Shown here piece after piece: positions 43,010-51,381 of a stretch of 64,000 bases of DNA (the stretch's first letter is position 1; every line of letters starts with the position of its first letter). Source of the stretch: CAVYEM01 sp963767635 (GTDB lineage: Bacteria; Vulcanimicrobiota; Vulcanimicrobiia; Vulcanimicrobiales; Vulcanimicrobiaceae); NCBI GenBank assembly GCA_963767635.1, contig CAVYEM010000003.1:248001-312000 (forward strand), written 5' to 3'. Under the pieces are notes generated by a model that searched no databases, was not told the DNA's origin, and saw nothing but the letters and a program-made list of their open reading frames with translations. The translations under genes and the position numbers were made by a program.

Positions 43010-45274
43010 TCACGTTCCTGCTTCTCCTCCAAAGCGGAAAAGATACTTTACTATCACGCGATTCAGCGTGTACGGCGATGCCGGCGTACCGAAATTGAAA
43101 AAGAGCTCGTCGCCGTTGCGGAACTTGCGATGATACGCCGCGGCCAAATTCATGCCGGGAAGAGCGAACCCGCCGCGACCGTTGATCGCGCGCAGCGAAA
43201 TAGTTACATTCGAGTCCCTGCCCAGCAGCGCGCCTAGAGAGATGCGGCGTAGCCACTGCGAATCCGAAACGCCGCTTGCGAGTGCGCGTTCGAACGTGCC
43301 GTCGTATTCTAAACCCAGCGAAAGAAATCGTCCGATGGGCCGCGAGGTCGCGACGGTATACAAGTGCACGAAGTCAGGTCCGTTGTCGTTCCCGCCGACC
43401 GAGCCGTATCCGAAGCGCCCAAACGATACCGACGCATCGATCGGCGTTGGCGTACCGTCGCCGTATCCGATGGGTACGCTCATGACATTGAAGGCGTCGG
43501 TACGGCCGCACCGATACGTCGGGAAGCCGGTGAAATACGACCGTGGAAGCAGCGGATCGCTGCACGTCGTGCCGGTCGAGGCGGGATCGACGAGCGCATA
43601 CGAGCGCAGTTCTCCGATTGACGGACCCAAGCCGTTTATGGAAAGGCCGTTGCGCAGCGTCGCGTTCAGCGAAAGCGAGGCGTCTGCCTGATGGATGGCG
43701 CCCGAGCGATCCATGAAACGATCGGTGTTAAAAAATATCGCGTAGTTCTTCACGAACGGCGTCGAGCCGCTTGCGTACGAGAACAGCGCAGGTCCGCGGA
43801 CGTCGGAATCGGTGGTAAACCCGTCGATGGGGTTGTAGTTCGGCGAGATGTCCTGGTAGGCCACGTTCACTTCGTAGTTGGGTTTGTGCACATCGACGAA
43901 GCCGTTGAGGTTGCGGGCGGAGCCCTGCGGGACCCAGTTTCCGTACTCCCAAGCCTGATCGAGCGCCCACACGAACCCCGTTTTTAGATTGCGTCCCGCT
44001 ATGCCGAATTCGTTCGTGCTGTCGTTTCCGAAGATGCTGTGATGCGCGAGCACTCCGTCGGCCCAATAGAGGAACGAGCGGTTCTGCAGCGCGTGCTTGT
44101 AGCCGTAGGCCGTGTCGTTGAACGTATTGCCGGTCGTTTCGTCAAAGCCGTGGAAGTTCAGAATTCCGAACGATTGTTTGCCGAAGGTTCCCTCGACTTT
44201 CTCGCCGCGGTCGAACGGGCCGACGTCCGGTGAGTAAAACACCACGTCGGGACCGATGGCGGCTGCGTTTGCGTTGATGAAGGCCGCACCTTGCGCGAAA
44301 AACGGCCGGTATTCGATCAATTGCCTGCGGAATTCTTGCGGTGCGATCGTTTGCTGGTCGATTTCCACGTTAGAGAAATCGGGATTGAGCGTGCCCACAA
44401 AACTCACCGTCGGCGTGAGCGGATACGTCAAGTCCAGGCCGCTCGTGCGAACGGGCTGGGGCACGAACGCACCGTTTGCCTGTTGGAATACATTGCGATC
44501 GCGACCCGCGCTCTCCAGACCGTAAAGCTCCAGGCGCGGCTTCGGACGCGCCGCTCGCAGCATCGCGGCGGAGACGCGGATGCTGCTCCACGAGGCCCAG
44601 TACCGCACGTCGACAAAGTTCGGCCAGCCGTTACCAACCGTGCCGTCCTGCATGAGGCCATTGTATGCCCACGTGTAGTGCTCGTCCAAAGCCGCCACGT
44701 TGCGGATGATATTGATCCGCCAGGTTTGCGGAGAACCGGGGTGGATGCGCATGATGTTCAGCGGCAGAATCATCACGGCGGTCCACGCCGTTCCGCGCAC
44801 TGCCGCTGCGGCGCTCCATGCCGGTTTGTAGCGCGCATTTTCGTTGGCTTGCTCGTAGCGGATGCCGCGCGGAGTCGTTTCAAAATAGTAGGCCTGCGTC
44901 CCCACGCCGCTCGTATCAATTCCCACGCCGACGAAGTCGTCGGTCCCAAAGCCCACGTCGTTGGTCGTCTGAGAGGCGGTGATCGGCGTGCCGGCTTGGT
45001 CGGCGCGAAACGCCACGTACAGATTGTGCTCGTCGTAGAGCATCCAAACCCACGTGCGGTGAGCCGCCGGGGCGCGTGTGGTCAAATTTTCGAACCCGCC
45101 CGGCGTGGGCAGTGCGCCGGCCTTCCACTCGGGATCGGACAGCGAAGGATCGAGCGCGAGCGGGTGTGCGGCCGCCGCCGCAGGCACTGACGTGTCCGTC
45201 GTCACGGCGCCCATGGCGGGAGCGCTTTCGAGCAGGGCCAGCAGGACGAGCCCGGCGCAAGCCTTGGTACACAC
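43010..45274 (-). CDS. DUF5916 / carbohydrate-binding family 9-like outer membrane protein
   Basis: About 754 residues. After a signal peptide (ACAGLVLLALLESAPAMGA) comes a CBM9-like domain (residues about 40-210; WVWMLYDEHNLYVAFRAD is diagnostic). The remainder is DUF5916: it includes NPDFSNVEIDQQTIAPQEFR and EYRPFFAQGAAFI, the conserved centre of this family, followed by a beta-rich region that looks like an outer-membrane barrel and ends in YLFRFGGEAGT. A role in surface carbohydrate or substrate capture is inferred. GTG 45274 gives the complete signal peptide; TTG 45295 is an alternative. It diverges from the TPR regulator at 45356, which may control it. Confidence 0.88.
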   Translation of the reverse strand: MCTKACAGLVLLALLESAPAMGAVTTDTSVPAAAAAHPLALDPSLSDPEWKAGALPTPGGFENLTTRAPAAHRTWVWMLYDEHNLYVAFRADQAGTPITASQTTNDVGFGTDDFVGVGIDTSGVGTQAYYFETTPRGIRYEQANENARYKPAWSAAAAVRGTAWTAVMILPLNIMRIHPGSPQTWRINIIRNVAALDEHYTWAYNGLMQDGTVGNGWPNFVDVRYWASWSSIRVSAAMLRAARPKPRLELYGLESAGRDRNVFQQANGAFVPQPVRTSGLDLTYPLTPTVSFVGTLNPDFSNVEIDQQTIAPQEFRRQLIEYRPFFAQGAAFINANAAAIGPDVVFYSPDVGPFDRGEKVEGTFGKQSFGILNFHGFDETTGNTFNDTAYGYKHALQNRSFLYWADGVLAHHSIFGNDSTNEFGIAGRNLKTGFVWALDQAWEYGNWVPQGSARNLNGFVDVHKPNYEVNVAYQDISPNYNPIDGFTTDSDVRGPALFSYASGSTPFVKNYAIFFNTDRFMDRSGAIHQADASLSLNATLRNGLSINGLGPSIGELRSYALVDPASTGTTCSDPLLPRSYFTGFPTYRCGRTDAFNVMSVPIGYGDGTPTPIDASVSFGRFGYGSVGGNDNGPDFVHLYTVATSRPIGRFLSLGLEYDGTFERALASGVSDSQWLRRISLGALLGRDSNVTISLRAINGRGGFALPGMNLAAAYHRKFRNGDELFFNFGTPASPYTLNRVIVKYLFRFGGEAGT

Positions 45275-45355
45275 TAGCTGCCAGTATAGCGGCAAGGCCG
45301 GCGCGTGAATCTTGAGAAATCCATCAAATCGGCCAAAAGCCTCCATGGAGCGATC

Positions 45356-46758
45356 ATGAGCACTTACCGGTTTGGTCCGTTCTCGCTGGAGAAGTCCACG
45401 CTGCTGCTCTGTCTGGACGGCGCGCCGCTCTCGCTGGGACCCAGAGTTGTTGAGACCCTCTTGGCGCTCGTCGAACGGCCGGGAGAAGTGATCTGCAAAG
45501 CGGATCTGCTCGACCGCATTTGGCCGGAGGGCTACGTCGAGGAAGCCAATCTGGCGCAAAACGTCTACGTCATTCGAAAAACGCTGCGTGCGCATTGGAC
45601 CGGACGCGCGATCGAAACCGTGCCTCGGCGCGGCTACCGCTTCGCACGTGAAGTGACCGTAGAGACCCGTCGGAATATCGCAGTATCGCGCGGCGGCAGA
45701 CGGTATGGACTGCAGGCGGCGGCTGCGGCGATGCTGGCGTTGGCTATAGTCGCGAGCTCTTTCACGTTGCTGCGCGTACATAGGGGCGGGGATGCCGCGC
45801 AGGCGTTGCCCGATTCTGCCGGCCGGCTTTACGCGATGGGACGCTTTTATTGGAGCCAGCGCACCCCATCCGGCATCGCGAAGAGCATTAGATACTTCCA
45901 AGCCGTGCTGCGGCAAGATCCTCGGGATCCGCGCGGCTATGCGGGACTGGCCTCGGCGTACGCGATCGAGGCCGACTACGGTTTTGGTCCGCTCACGGCC
46001 GGTACGGCGTTTTCGCGCGCCGTGAAGAACGCGCAAAGAGCGCTCAGTCTCGATCCGAACTGCGCCCAAGCGCATGCCGCGCTGGGTTTGGTTGCCGTCG
46101 ACGGGCAAGACGTTGCGCGGGGTGAAGCGGAATACCGTCGAGCGATCGCGCTGGATCCGAATTACGCGACGGCACACCAGTGGTACGGCGCATCATTGCT
46201 GATGGGAGGTAAAACAGCGGAGGCGTTCGCGGAATTGCAGCGCGCCGCCGATCTGGACCCCGCCTCCGTCGCGACCGCGGACTGGCTCTCCGAAGCATCG
46301 TATATCGGGCGCCGGTACAGTGACGCAATCACGTACGCACGTCAGACGCTCGATCTTTCGCCGCAGCGGTATAGCGGCTATCAAATCATCGGCCTGGCCT
46401 ACGAAGCGTTGGGCAACTATCGCGCCGCCGAAGCGGCGTATCGCGCCTACGAACGCAGACTGCGGCGAATGCGGGTACGATGCCGCCGCCTTGCTCGCGC
46501 ACGCGTATGCTGCGACGCACGATTACGTGCGCGCGAGAATCGAGCTGCAGCGTGCTCAGCGCGGCGTCGCAGCGGGTCGCATCTCTTCCGACAACGTGGT
46601 GGCGGCGCTCGTTGCGCTGGGCCGCAGGAACGACGCGCTGCACATGCTTCGCAAAGACTCCACTCTCGCGGCCGCGCGCGCTGCTCGCATTGGATCCGCG
46701 CATGGATCCGGTGCGCGCCGACTCCCGGTTTCGCCGCTATATGCGAGGACCCGGCTAG
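45356..46758 (+). CDS. Winged-helix membrane regulator with TPR domain, two frameshifts
   Basis: A ToxR/CadC-like one-component regulator. The N-terminal Trans_reg_C winged helix (YRFGPFSLEKSTLLL to GYRFAREVTVE, about 95 residues) is followed by a basic segment, a single TM (AAAAMLALAIVASSFTLL) and several tetratricopeptide repeats (for example AHAALGLVAVDGQDVARGEA). After YRAYERRL the frame changes near 46460 (continuing GYDAAALLAHAYAATHDYV) and again near 46675 (LLALDPRMDPVRADSRF), reaching the stop at 46758. The pieces assemble to about 470 residues. A GGAG five bases upstream supports ATG 45356. It diverges from the DUF5916 gene and is followed immediately by a carboxymuconolactone decarboxylase-family gene. 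Confidence 0.82.
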
Positions 46759-47244
46759 GTGGCGCGGTTGCCTGCAATCGACGAGCAGAGCAGCGGCATG
46801 CCGGACGCGCTTCTGCAAACGATGGCGGCGAGTCCGCAAGTGGCCAGGACCGCGCTGGCGCATGCGCAGACGGTGATGGACGGCGCGGAACTGGCCCTCA
46901 CCAAAGCGCTCTGCGCGGCAATGGTGGCCGGACTGAACTTTTGCCGTCCGTCCCTCGTCGCCCACCGCAGGCGCGCCCGCCGAGCCGGCGCAGACGCAGC
47001 GATGCTCAACGATTTGTGGGACTACGCGACCAGCGAACGTTTTACAAAGGCGCAAAAGGCCGCGCTCGCGACTGCCGTTGCCATGACGCGCGAAGCGCGC
47101 GGATTACCCGATGGTGTATGGAACGCACTGCGAGAGCACTATGAAGACGCACAGATCGTCGAACTGCTGTGCGCCATCGGTCTGGCAAATTATTTCGATC
47201 GCGTGAGCAACGCGCTGCAAACCGGCGATTCGGCGAACGATTAG
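46759..47244 (+). CDS. Carboxymuconolactone decarboxylase-family (AhpD-like) protein
   Basis: A 161-residue all-helical protein of the CMD/AhpD superfamily. The usual CxxC-x-x-x-H redox site corresponds here to NFCRPSLVAH, in which the second cysteine is Ser, so the disulfide-reductase activity of AhpD is not expected. The C-terminal helix VELLCAIGLANYFDRVSNAL is typical. The GTG start follows the regulator stop without a gap (TAGGTG), so translation is coupled, and it converges with the M48/RDD gene. Function unknown. Confidence 0.87.
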   Translation: MARLPAIDEQSSGMPDALLQTMAASPQVARTALAHAQTVMDGAELALTKALCAAMVAGLNFCRPSLVAHRRRARRAGADAAMLNDLWDYATSERFTKAQKAALATAVAMTREARGLPDGVWNALREHYEDAQIVELLCAIGLANYFDRVSNALQTGDSAND

Positions 47245-48650
47245 GTAGCGCCCGCGCGCGCTAGCGCCCTTTCCGTTTTGATGATGCGCGTCCCGGAGAG
47301 CTTGTCGTGCAGATAGACGCGTGAGAACGGGCTCAACGGGATGATGATCCAGATCAGGACGAGGCCCAGTGCGTAGCGCCAAAGGCTCTGCAGTATGCCG
47401 GGTTTCGCAAAGCCGATCGTCACGACTTTGATTCCCACGACCATCATGCCGGGAGTTTGTCCGGCCAGGCCGACCAGCAATCCGAAGTACAAGCAGATTT
47501 CAACCGGCAAGAACATCCCGGTGACGCCCGCGCGCACGTCGCTCCATCGCATGGCCGTGTTCTTGCCGAACGTGATGCCGCCGGTGTGAATGCCGAGCGG
47601 GCCGATCGCGAGCACGTCCCCGGATTCACGCACCTGGGCGCTTTGCGGCGTACTCACCGTCGTCTTGCCGGCTTTGTCGTCGATCGTCACGACGCCATGG
47701 CCGGAAACTCCCAGCAGCGTCGTGATGAGCGCCTGCACGATAATCCAGTCGATGACCACTGCGCTGACTCTGCGCCACCAGCCCGCGCAGTCGCGATTGC
47801 TGACGGCCTCACCGCGCGCCTGCAGTGTGGGAATCGGCTGGGCCGAGGTCTCGCTCAAAAACCGTTCTTCGTGTGCACGATACAACACCGAGGCAAAGAA
47901 TTCGCGCATGGACTCGATGCGCCGCGTTGCGTAGGGCATGGAGCCAAGCCATTCACCCAAGCGCAGCACCGTATCGGAGTTCACTTCTCGGGATTGTTCG
48001 GCAAAAACGAGATGGTCGATCTTGCGGCCGAAACTGTGAAACGACGCGATGATGATCGCGCGCATCGCCGCATCCAGCGATCCGCAGCACAAGAGGCCCA
48101 CGCGATCGCAGGTCAGCTCCGTTTTGCGCAGCCACGCGCCGAAGATCAGGGAAATGAACGGGTTCTCGTTGCCGTTGACGCTGAGCAGCGAGGTGAAGCG
48201 TGCGTGCCCGGAGGCGATATGGCCCAATTCGCGTCCGATCATGAACGTGAGCTCGTCGTCTTTGAAGTGTTCGATCCAGTTGCTGGAAATCACCAAGGAA
48301 TACGGATCGCCCAAACCAACCGTGACGATCGGCACGAAAAGATCGTCGCGCACGAAGACCATCGGCATCGGGAGTTCCAATCCCGCTGCGCAGCGCTTGA
48401 CGATTGCGAACACGCGCGGATATTGCGCCTCGTGAATGCGCACGCTGCTGCCGACCAAACGCCCGCGCGCCAGCGTAACGTACACCATCGCGATGACGAG
48501 CAGTACGGCGATTTGCGAGGGGTGGATCTCCTCGCGCAGCACGAAGCCGATTGCTGCAGCCGCGGGAAACGCGAAGAGCAACGTGAGGAAAAACGCAAGG
48601 CGTTCGCCGCGGTATGTGAGGGACTGCGGCCCCCGGAACAGCTCGCGCAT
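47241..48650 (-). CDS. M48-like metallopeptidase fold fused to an RDD membrane domain
   Basis: A 469-residue membrane protein. The N-terminal half has two TM segments and an M48 peptidase-like domain, but the HExxH zinc motif reads RELGH (residues 140-144): the first zinc-binding His is Arg. The remaining elements, the second motif SGH at about 147-149 and the later TELTCDRVG acid, are kept. From about residue 290 an RDD domain (WWRRVSAVVIDWIIV, four helices, QTPGMMVVGIKVV) follows. A protein with a disabled zinc site may act as a scaffold or chaperone. It converges with the CMD gene (four-base overlap) and diverges from the GntR operon. Confidence 0.85.
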   Translation of the reverse strand: MRELFRGPQSLTYRGERLAFFLTLLFAFPAAAAIGFVLREEIHPSQIAVLLVIAMVYVTLARGRLVGSSVRIHEAQYPRVFAIVKRCAAGLELPMPMVFVRDDLFVPIVTVGLGDPYSLVISSNWIEHFKDDELTFMIGRELGHIASGHARFTSLLSVNGNENPFISLIFGAWLRKTELTCDRVGLLCCGSLDAAMRAIIIASFHSFGRKIDHLVFAEQSREVNSDTVLRLGEWLGSMPYATRRIESMREFFASVLYRAHEERFLSETSAQPIPTLQARGEAVSNRDCAGWWRRVSAVVIDWIIVQALITTLLGVSGHGVVTIDDKAGKTTVSTPQSAQVRESGDVLAIGPLGIHTGGITFGKNTAMRWSDVRAGVTGMFLPVEICLYFGLLVGLAGQTPGMMVVGIKVVTIGFAKPGILQSLWRYALGLVLIWIIIPLSPFSRVYLHDKLSGTRIIKTERALARAGAT

Positions 48651-48707
48651 TCGTGGCGGCGATTCGCTCAGCCGCTGCCGGTTCCCCGGCCGGGGCTTCG
48701 CAAGGCC

Positions 48708-48735
48708 TTGACAGGGCGGAAGATTGTGCTATTAT
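48708..48735 (+). promoter_or_regulatory. Sigma-70-type promoter of the GntR-ABC operon
   Basis: TTGACA (48708-48713), a 16-base spacer and TATTAT (48730-48735) form a near-consensus promoter; an alternative -10 TATACT overlaps it. The start of transcription would lie near 48742, inside the repeat operator. Confidence 0.7.
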
Positions 48736-48741
48736 ACTAAT

Positions 48742-48764
48742 GTACTAGTTCAATAACGTACTAG
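48742..48764. promoter_or_regulatory. Candidate GntR/YtrA operator, GTACTAG direct repeat
   Basis: Two exact GTACTAG sites at 48742-48748 and 48758-48764, with a related TATACTAA at 48733. They lie just downstream of the -10 box and before the tiny ORF, as expected for repression by the operon's own GntR protein. The site type is inferred. Confidence 0.6.
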
Positions 48765-48774
48765 GACAGCCGAA

Positions 48775-48906
48775 ATGAAGGATATCTCAATGATCGTTGC
48801 TGCAGGCCCTCAAGTCCAGCCCGCCCGTATCCAGAGCCGCCGCGCTCAATTCCCGTTGGAACAGCAGCCAGGCAGCCTCTTTCTGGGCTGGGGTCCGAAA
48901 ATCTAA
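48775..48906 (+). CDS. 43-residue peptide ORF heading the GntR-ABC operon, GWGPK motif
   Basis: First ORF after the promoter and operator, with AGGA about eight bases before the ATG; its stop lies 12 bases before the GntR start. The peptide reads MKDISMIVAAGPQVQPAR, a middle part rich in Gln/Arg, and ends PGSLFLGWGPKI. It has no membrane helix or signal peptide. The end resembles the SAFSGWGPKV of the 56-residue ORF at 42666. It could be a ribosomally made peptide whose export or immunity is provided by the adjacent ABC transporter, or a leader peptide whose translation controls GntR. No modification enzyme is nearby. Confidence 0.6.
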   Translation: MKDISMIVAAGPQVQPARIQSRRAQFPLEQQPGSLFLGWGPKI

Positions 48907-48918
48907 GCCGCGGCAATC

Positions 48919-49320
48919 ATGCCCGCGATTCTTACCGTCGACACGCGCAGCGGTGTCCCGATCTACCTGCAGATCATCGAGCAGGTGAAGCGCTCCGTCG
49001 CTCTGGGTGTGCTGGTTCCCGGCGAACAGCTCCCGACCGTCAAGCAGCTCGCGCTCGATCTAACCGTCAATCCGAACACCGTCGCGCGTGCCTATCGGGA
49101 CCTGGAGCGTGACGAGGTGATTGAAACCTCGCCCGGGCGCGGATCGTTCGTGCGCCAAAACGGCACGGCGGTCTCCTCGGCGCGCGCCGCCGGGAGCGAC
49201 TTGGGTCGCGAGGCGCTGGCGCAGGCGGTTCGGGAAGCGAAATCGCTGGGCCTCACGCGTTCGCAAGTCCGCGCACATCTCGACGCCGCGCTTTCGCGGT
49301 GGTTTCCGGAGGAAGCATGA
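48919..49320 (+). CDS. GntR-family regulator, YtrA subfamily
   Basis: A 133-residue regulator. The winged helix is GVPIYLQIIEQVKRSVALGV then GEQLPTVKQLALDLTVNPNT, followed by RAYRDLERDEVIETSPGRG, and the C-terminus is a short helical dimerisation arm (about 50 residues), the YtrA layout. In this family the regulator usually represses its own ABC transporter operon and is released by cell-envelope antibiotics or peptides. The start has no obvious ribosome site and is probably coupled to the preceding peptide ORF. Its stop overlaps the ABC ATPase start (ATGA). Confidence 0.92.
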   Translation: MPAILTVDTRSGVPIYLQIIEQVKRSVALGVLVPGEQLPTVKQLALDLTVNPNTVARAYRDLERDEVIETSPGRGSFVRQNGTAVSSARAAGSDLGREALAQAVREAKSLGLTRSQVRAHLDAALSRWFPEEA

Positions 49321-50217
49321 GCATCTCCATCGAGCATTTGAAAAAAAATTACCGCGGCTTTGCCGCCGTCGACGACGTGAGCATCGAGATTCCCAGCGGC
49401 TCCGTTTTCGGTTTGCTGGGCCCCAACGGTGCCGGCAAGACGACGACGTTTAAATGTGTGCTGGGCTTGACCGGCGGCTGGACCGGAAGCGTTCGCTTCG
49501 ACGGGAAACCGCTTGAACCACAAACGTTCGAGCGGCTCGCGTATGTTCCCGAGCGCAGCGCGCTGTACGAGTGGATGACTGCGGGCGATCATCTCGCGAT
49601 GCAGCGCGGCACTTTTTCACGCTACAGCCAACAGCGTGCCGCGCAGCTCATGGAGTCTTTTTCGCTCGATCCGCGCAAGCGCGTTCGCGCCATGTCCAAA
49701 GGCATGCGAACGGCGCTATCGGTGGTGCTGGCGTTCGCGATCGAACCCGAGATTATGGTGCTGGACGAACCGACGGGCGGATTGGATCCCGTGAATCAGC
49801 GCGCCGTGCTCAAACTCATCATCGATGCATCCGCGCAAGGCTGCACGATCGTGCTTTCGTCGCATCAGATCGGCCAAGTCGAGCGCGCCGCGGACCACAT
49901 AGCCGTGCTTCGAGCCGGCAAAGTTTGTCTGGCAGGCGCCGTGGACGACTTAAAGGCCGGATCCAAAATCGTCGAGGGAGTCTTTCCGTCCGATGCGCCG
50001 GCGCTCAACGGGCTTGGGAGCGACACGCGAGTGACTCGTCTGGAAAGAACCGGGCGCATCGTACGCGTGACGGTAAGCGACGCCGGTCAGACGTTCGCAG
50101 AACAGACTCGCTGCAATGGGCGCGCAAAGCGTGCGGATCGTAGACCTGAACCTCGAAGACATTTTTTTGAACGCTGTCGACGCCGGGCAGACGGCCGACG
50201 TCGTGGAGACTGTGTGA
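49317..50217 (+). CDS. ABC transporter ATPase subunit, frameshifted near 50098
   Basis: An ABC-2 type ATPase of about 300 residues. Walker A is GLLGPNGAGKTTT, the Q-loop region follows, the signature is MSKGM, Walker B is IMVLDEP and the switch His is in LSSHQ. After TVSDAGQTFA the frame must change near 50095-50103 to reach the normal C-terminus MGAQSVRIVDLNLED, ending at TGA 50215-50217. As sequenced, the frame runs on into the permease, giving an apparent ATPase-permease fusion of 642 codons. The correct permease ATG is at 50217 (TGATG). It powers transport by the permease. Confidence 0.87.
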
Positions 50218-51245
50218 TGGTGTATTTCGTCGAATATATGCGTGCCAAGGGCGCCCTGCGTATCGCGCTCATCCTGCTCGGTCTTGCGCTGCTTGCCGCG
50301 ATCATTGTGCGGCTTTCGGTGCATGGCGCCGGGGTAAACGACTGGGCGTCGACTATCGAAACTTCACCGACCGCGCACGTGACGCGCACGCAGCTGCCCG
50401 ACGGTTCAACGCGAATCCTCGTCGACGATCCGGCGCGCCGGCGGCATGCAATTATTACCAAGCATAACGGCTCGGTGGTGATGGATATTCGCGAACCCGG
50501 AAGTAGTTCCGACCGATCGCATGACAACGTCGTTATGGGCAGCATGGACGTCAACACGAGTTCGCATGGCGGCGTATCGCACGTTATGGTGCACTACAAT
50601 CCCCGTTTCTCATTCGATCTCGGGCTGCTGTTCCTGGCAACGATACCGATGGGTTTGCTCGTCGGCACGATCCTCGCGGGGCCGCTGGCGAAAGAGAACG
50701 ACGGTCACTTGGAACTGGCCTGGACAAAGCCGATCTCACGCGAGCGCTACGCGGTGCAAGCGTTCGGCATCGACGTGCTGGCCATCGCGCTCTCCCAGGC
50801 CTGCACGTTCGCGATTATCCTGCTGGGAACGCTGCTGTTCATCGTCCCGGGTTTCACGTATCCGGCCGGTTTGTGGTGGTACGTCGTGCTTGCCGCCGTC
50901 GGTCCCATCGCGTGGTACGGGGTACTGACGGCTGCCAGCTCTTCGCTCAAACGTGGGCCGGGATTAGTGATCGGGCTGGGATGGTTTTTCGCGATCTTCA
51001 TTCCCGCCATAGCGGGAGCGCTTGAAGGAGCGGCGCGGGTCAACTCCGTCGCGGCGGGGTTCCATGCAATCTTCCGCGCGCTCTCGTATCTCGATCCGAT
51101 CGCGTACCTTTCGATCAAAAGCGGACCGAGCACCGCCACGTCGCTGTACCTTGGTGCGTCGTGGGTTACCGTTGCGGCACTGGCCGCGCTCGCCATCGTG
51201 TACTTGGCAGTGTCGGTCGTTCAGTGGCGCCGCGTGGAGGCATAA
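50217..51245 (+). CDS. ABC transporter permease subunit
   Basis: A 342-residue membrane subunit. TM1 is residues about 14-31 (ALRIALILLGLALLAAII), then a 110-residue extracytoplasmic region rich in His/Ser, then about five further helices, the YtrC/ABC-2 style. The ATG overlaps the ATPase stop, so stoichiometry is set by coupling. Together with the ATPase it forms a heteromeric exporter in the inner membrane. A likely role is export of, or immunity to, a peptide or drug, inferred from the YtrA-type control and the peptide ORF at the operon head. Confidence 0.88.
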   Translation: MVYFVEYMRAKGALRIALILLGLALLAAIIVRLSVHGAGVNDWASTIETSPTAHVTRTQLPDGSTRILVDDPARRRHAIITKHNGSVVMDIREPGSSSDRSHDNVVMGSMDVNTSSHGGVSHVMVHYNPRFSFDLGLLFLATIPMGLLVGTILAGPLAKENDGHLELAWTKPISRERYAVQAFGIDVLAIALSQACTFAIILLGTLLFIVPGFTYPAGLWWYVVLAAVGPIAWYGVLTAASSSLKRGPGLVIGLGWFFAIFIPAIAGALEGAARVNSVAAGFHAIFRALSYLDPIAYLSIKSGPSTATSLYLGASWVTVAALAALAIVYLAVSVVQWRRVEA

Positions 51246-51249
51246 CATC

Positions 51250-51381
51250 ATGGAGCTGTTCGGTGCGAAATTTTCGATCGCGCTCGGCGCGTGGCGGCTG
51301 CGCTTCGTCTTGATGCTCGAAGATCCGGAGGAACCCGTTAGAGAACGAACGACGTTGCGTGCGAGGGAGCGAGGAACTTGA
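51250..51381 (+). CDS. Small ORF at the operon end, 43 residues
   Basis: ATG 51250 is preceded by GGAGG nine bases upstream, four bases after the permease stop. The peptide begins MELFGAKFSIALGAWRLR and becomes charged (EDPEEPVRERTTLRARERGT). It overlaps the 3' end of the convergent substrate-binding gene by 44 bases. It may be a real small protein of the operon. No homologue recognised. Confidence 0.4.
   Translation: MELFGAKFSIALGAWRLRFVLMLEDPEEPVRERTTLRARERGT

Noticed and set aside
44291..45190. 299-codon plus-strand ORF inside the DUF5916 gene
   Set aside because: Opposite frame of a gene with CBM9 and DUF5916 motifs; no ribosome site.
49317..51245. ATPase-permease fusion of 642 codons in one open frame
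   Set aside because: The ATPase C-terminus (MGAQSVRIVDLNLED) and its stop at 50215 lie in another frame, and the permease has its own ATG at 50217 overlapping that stop. The fusion results from an indel near 50098.
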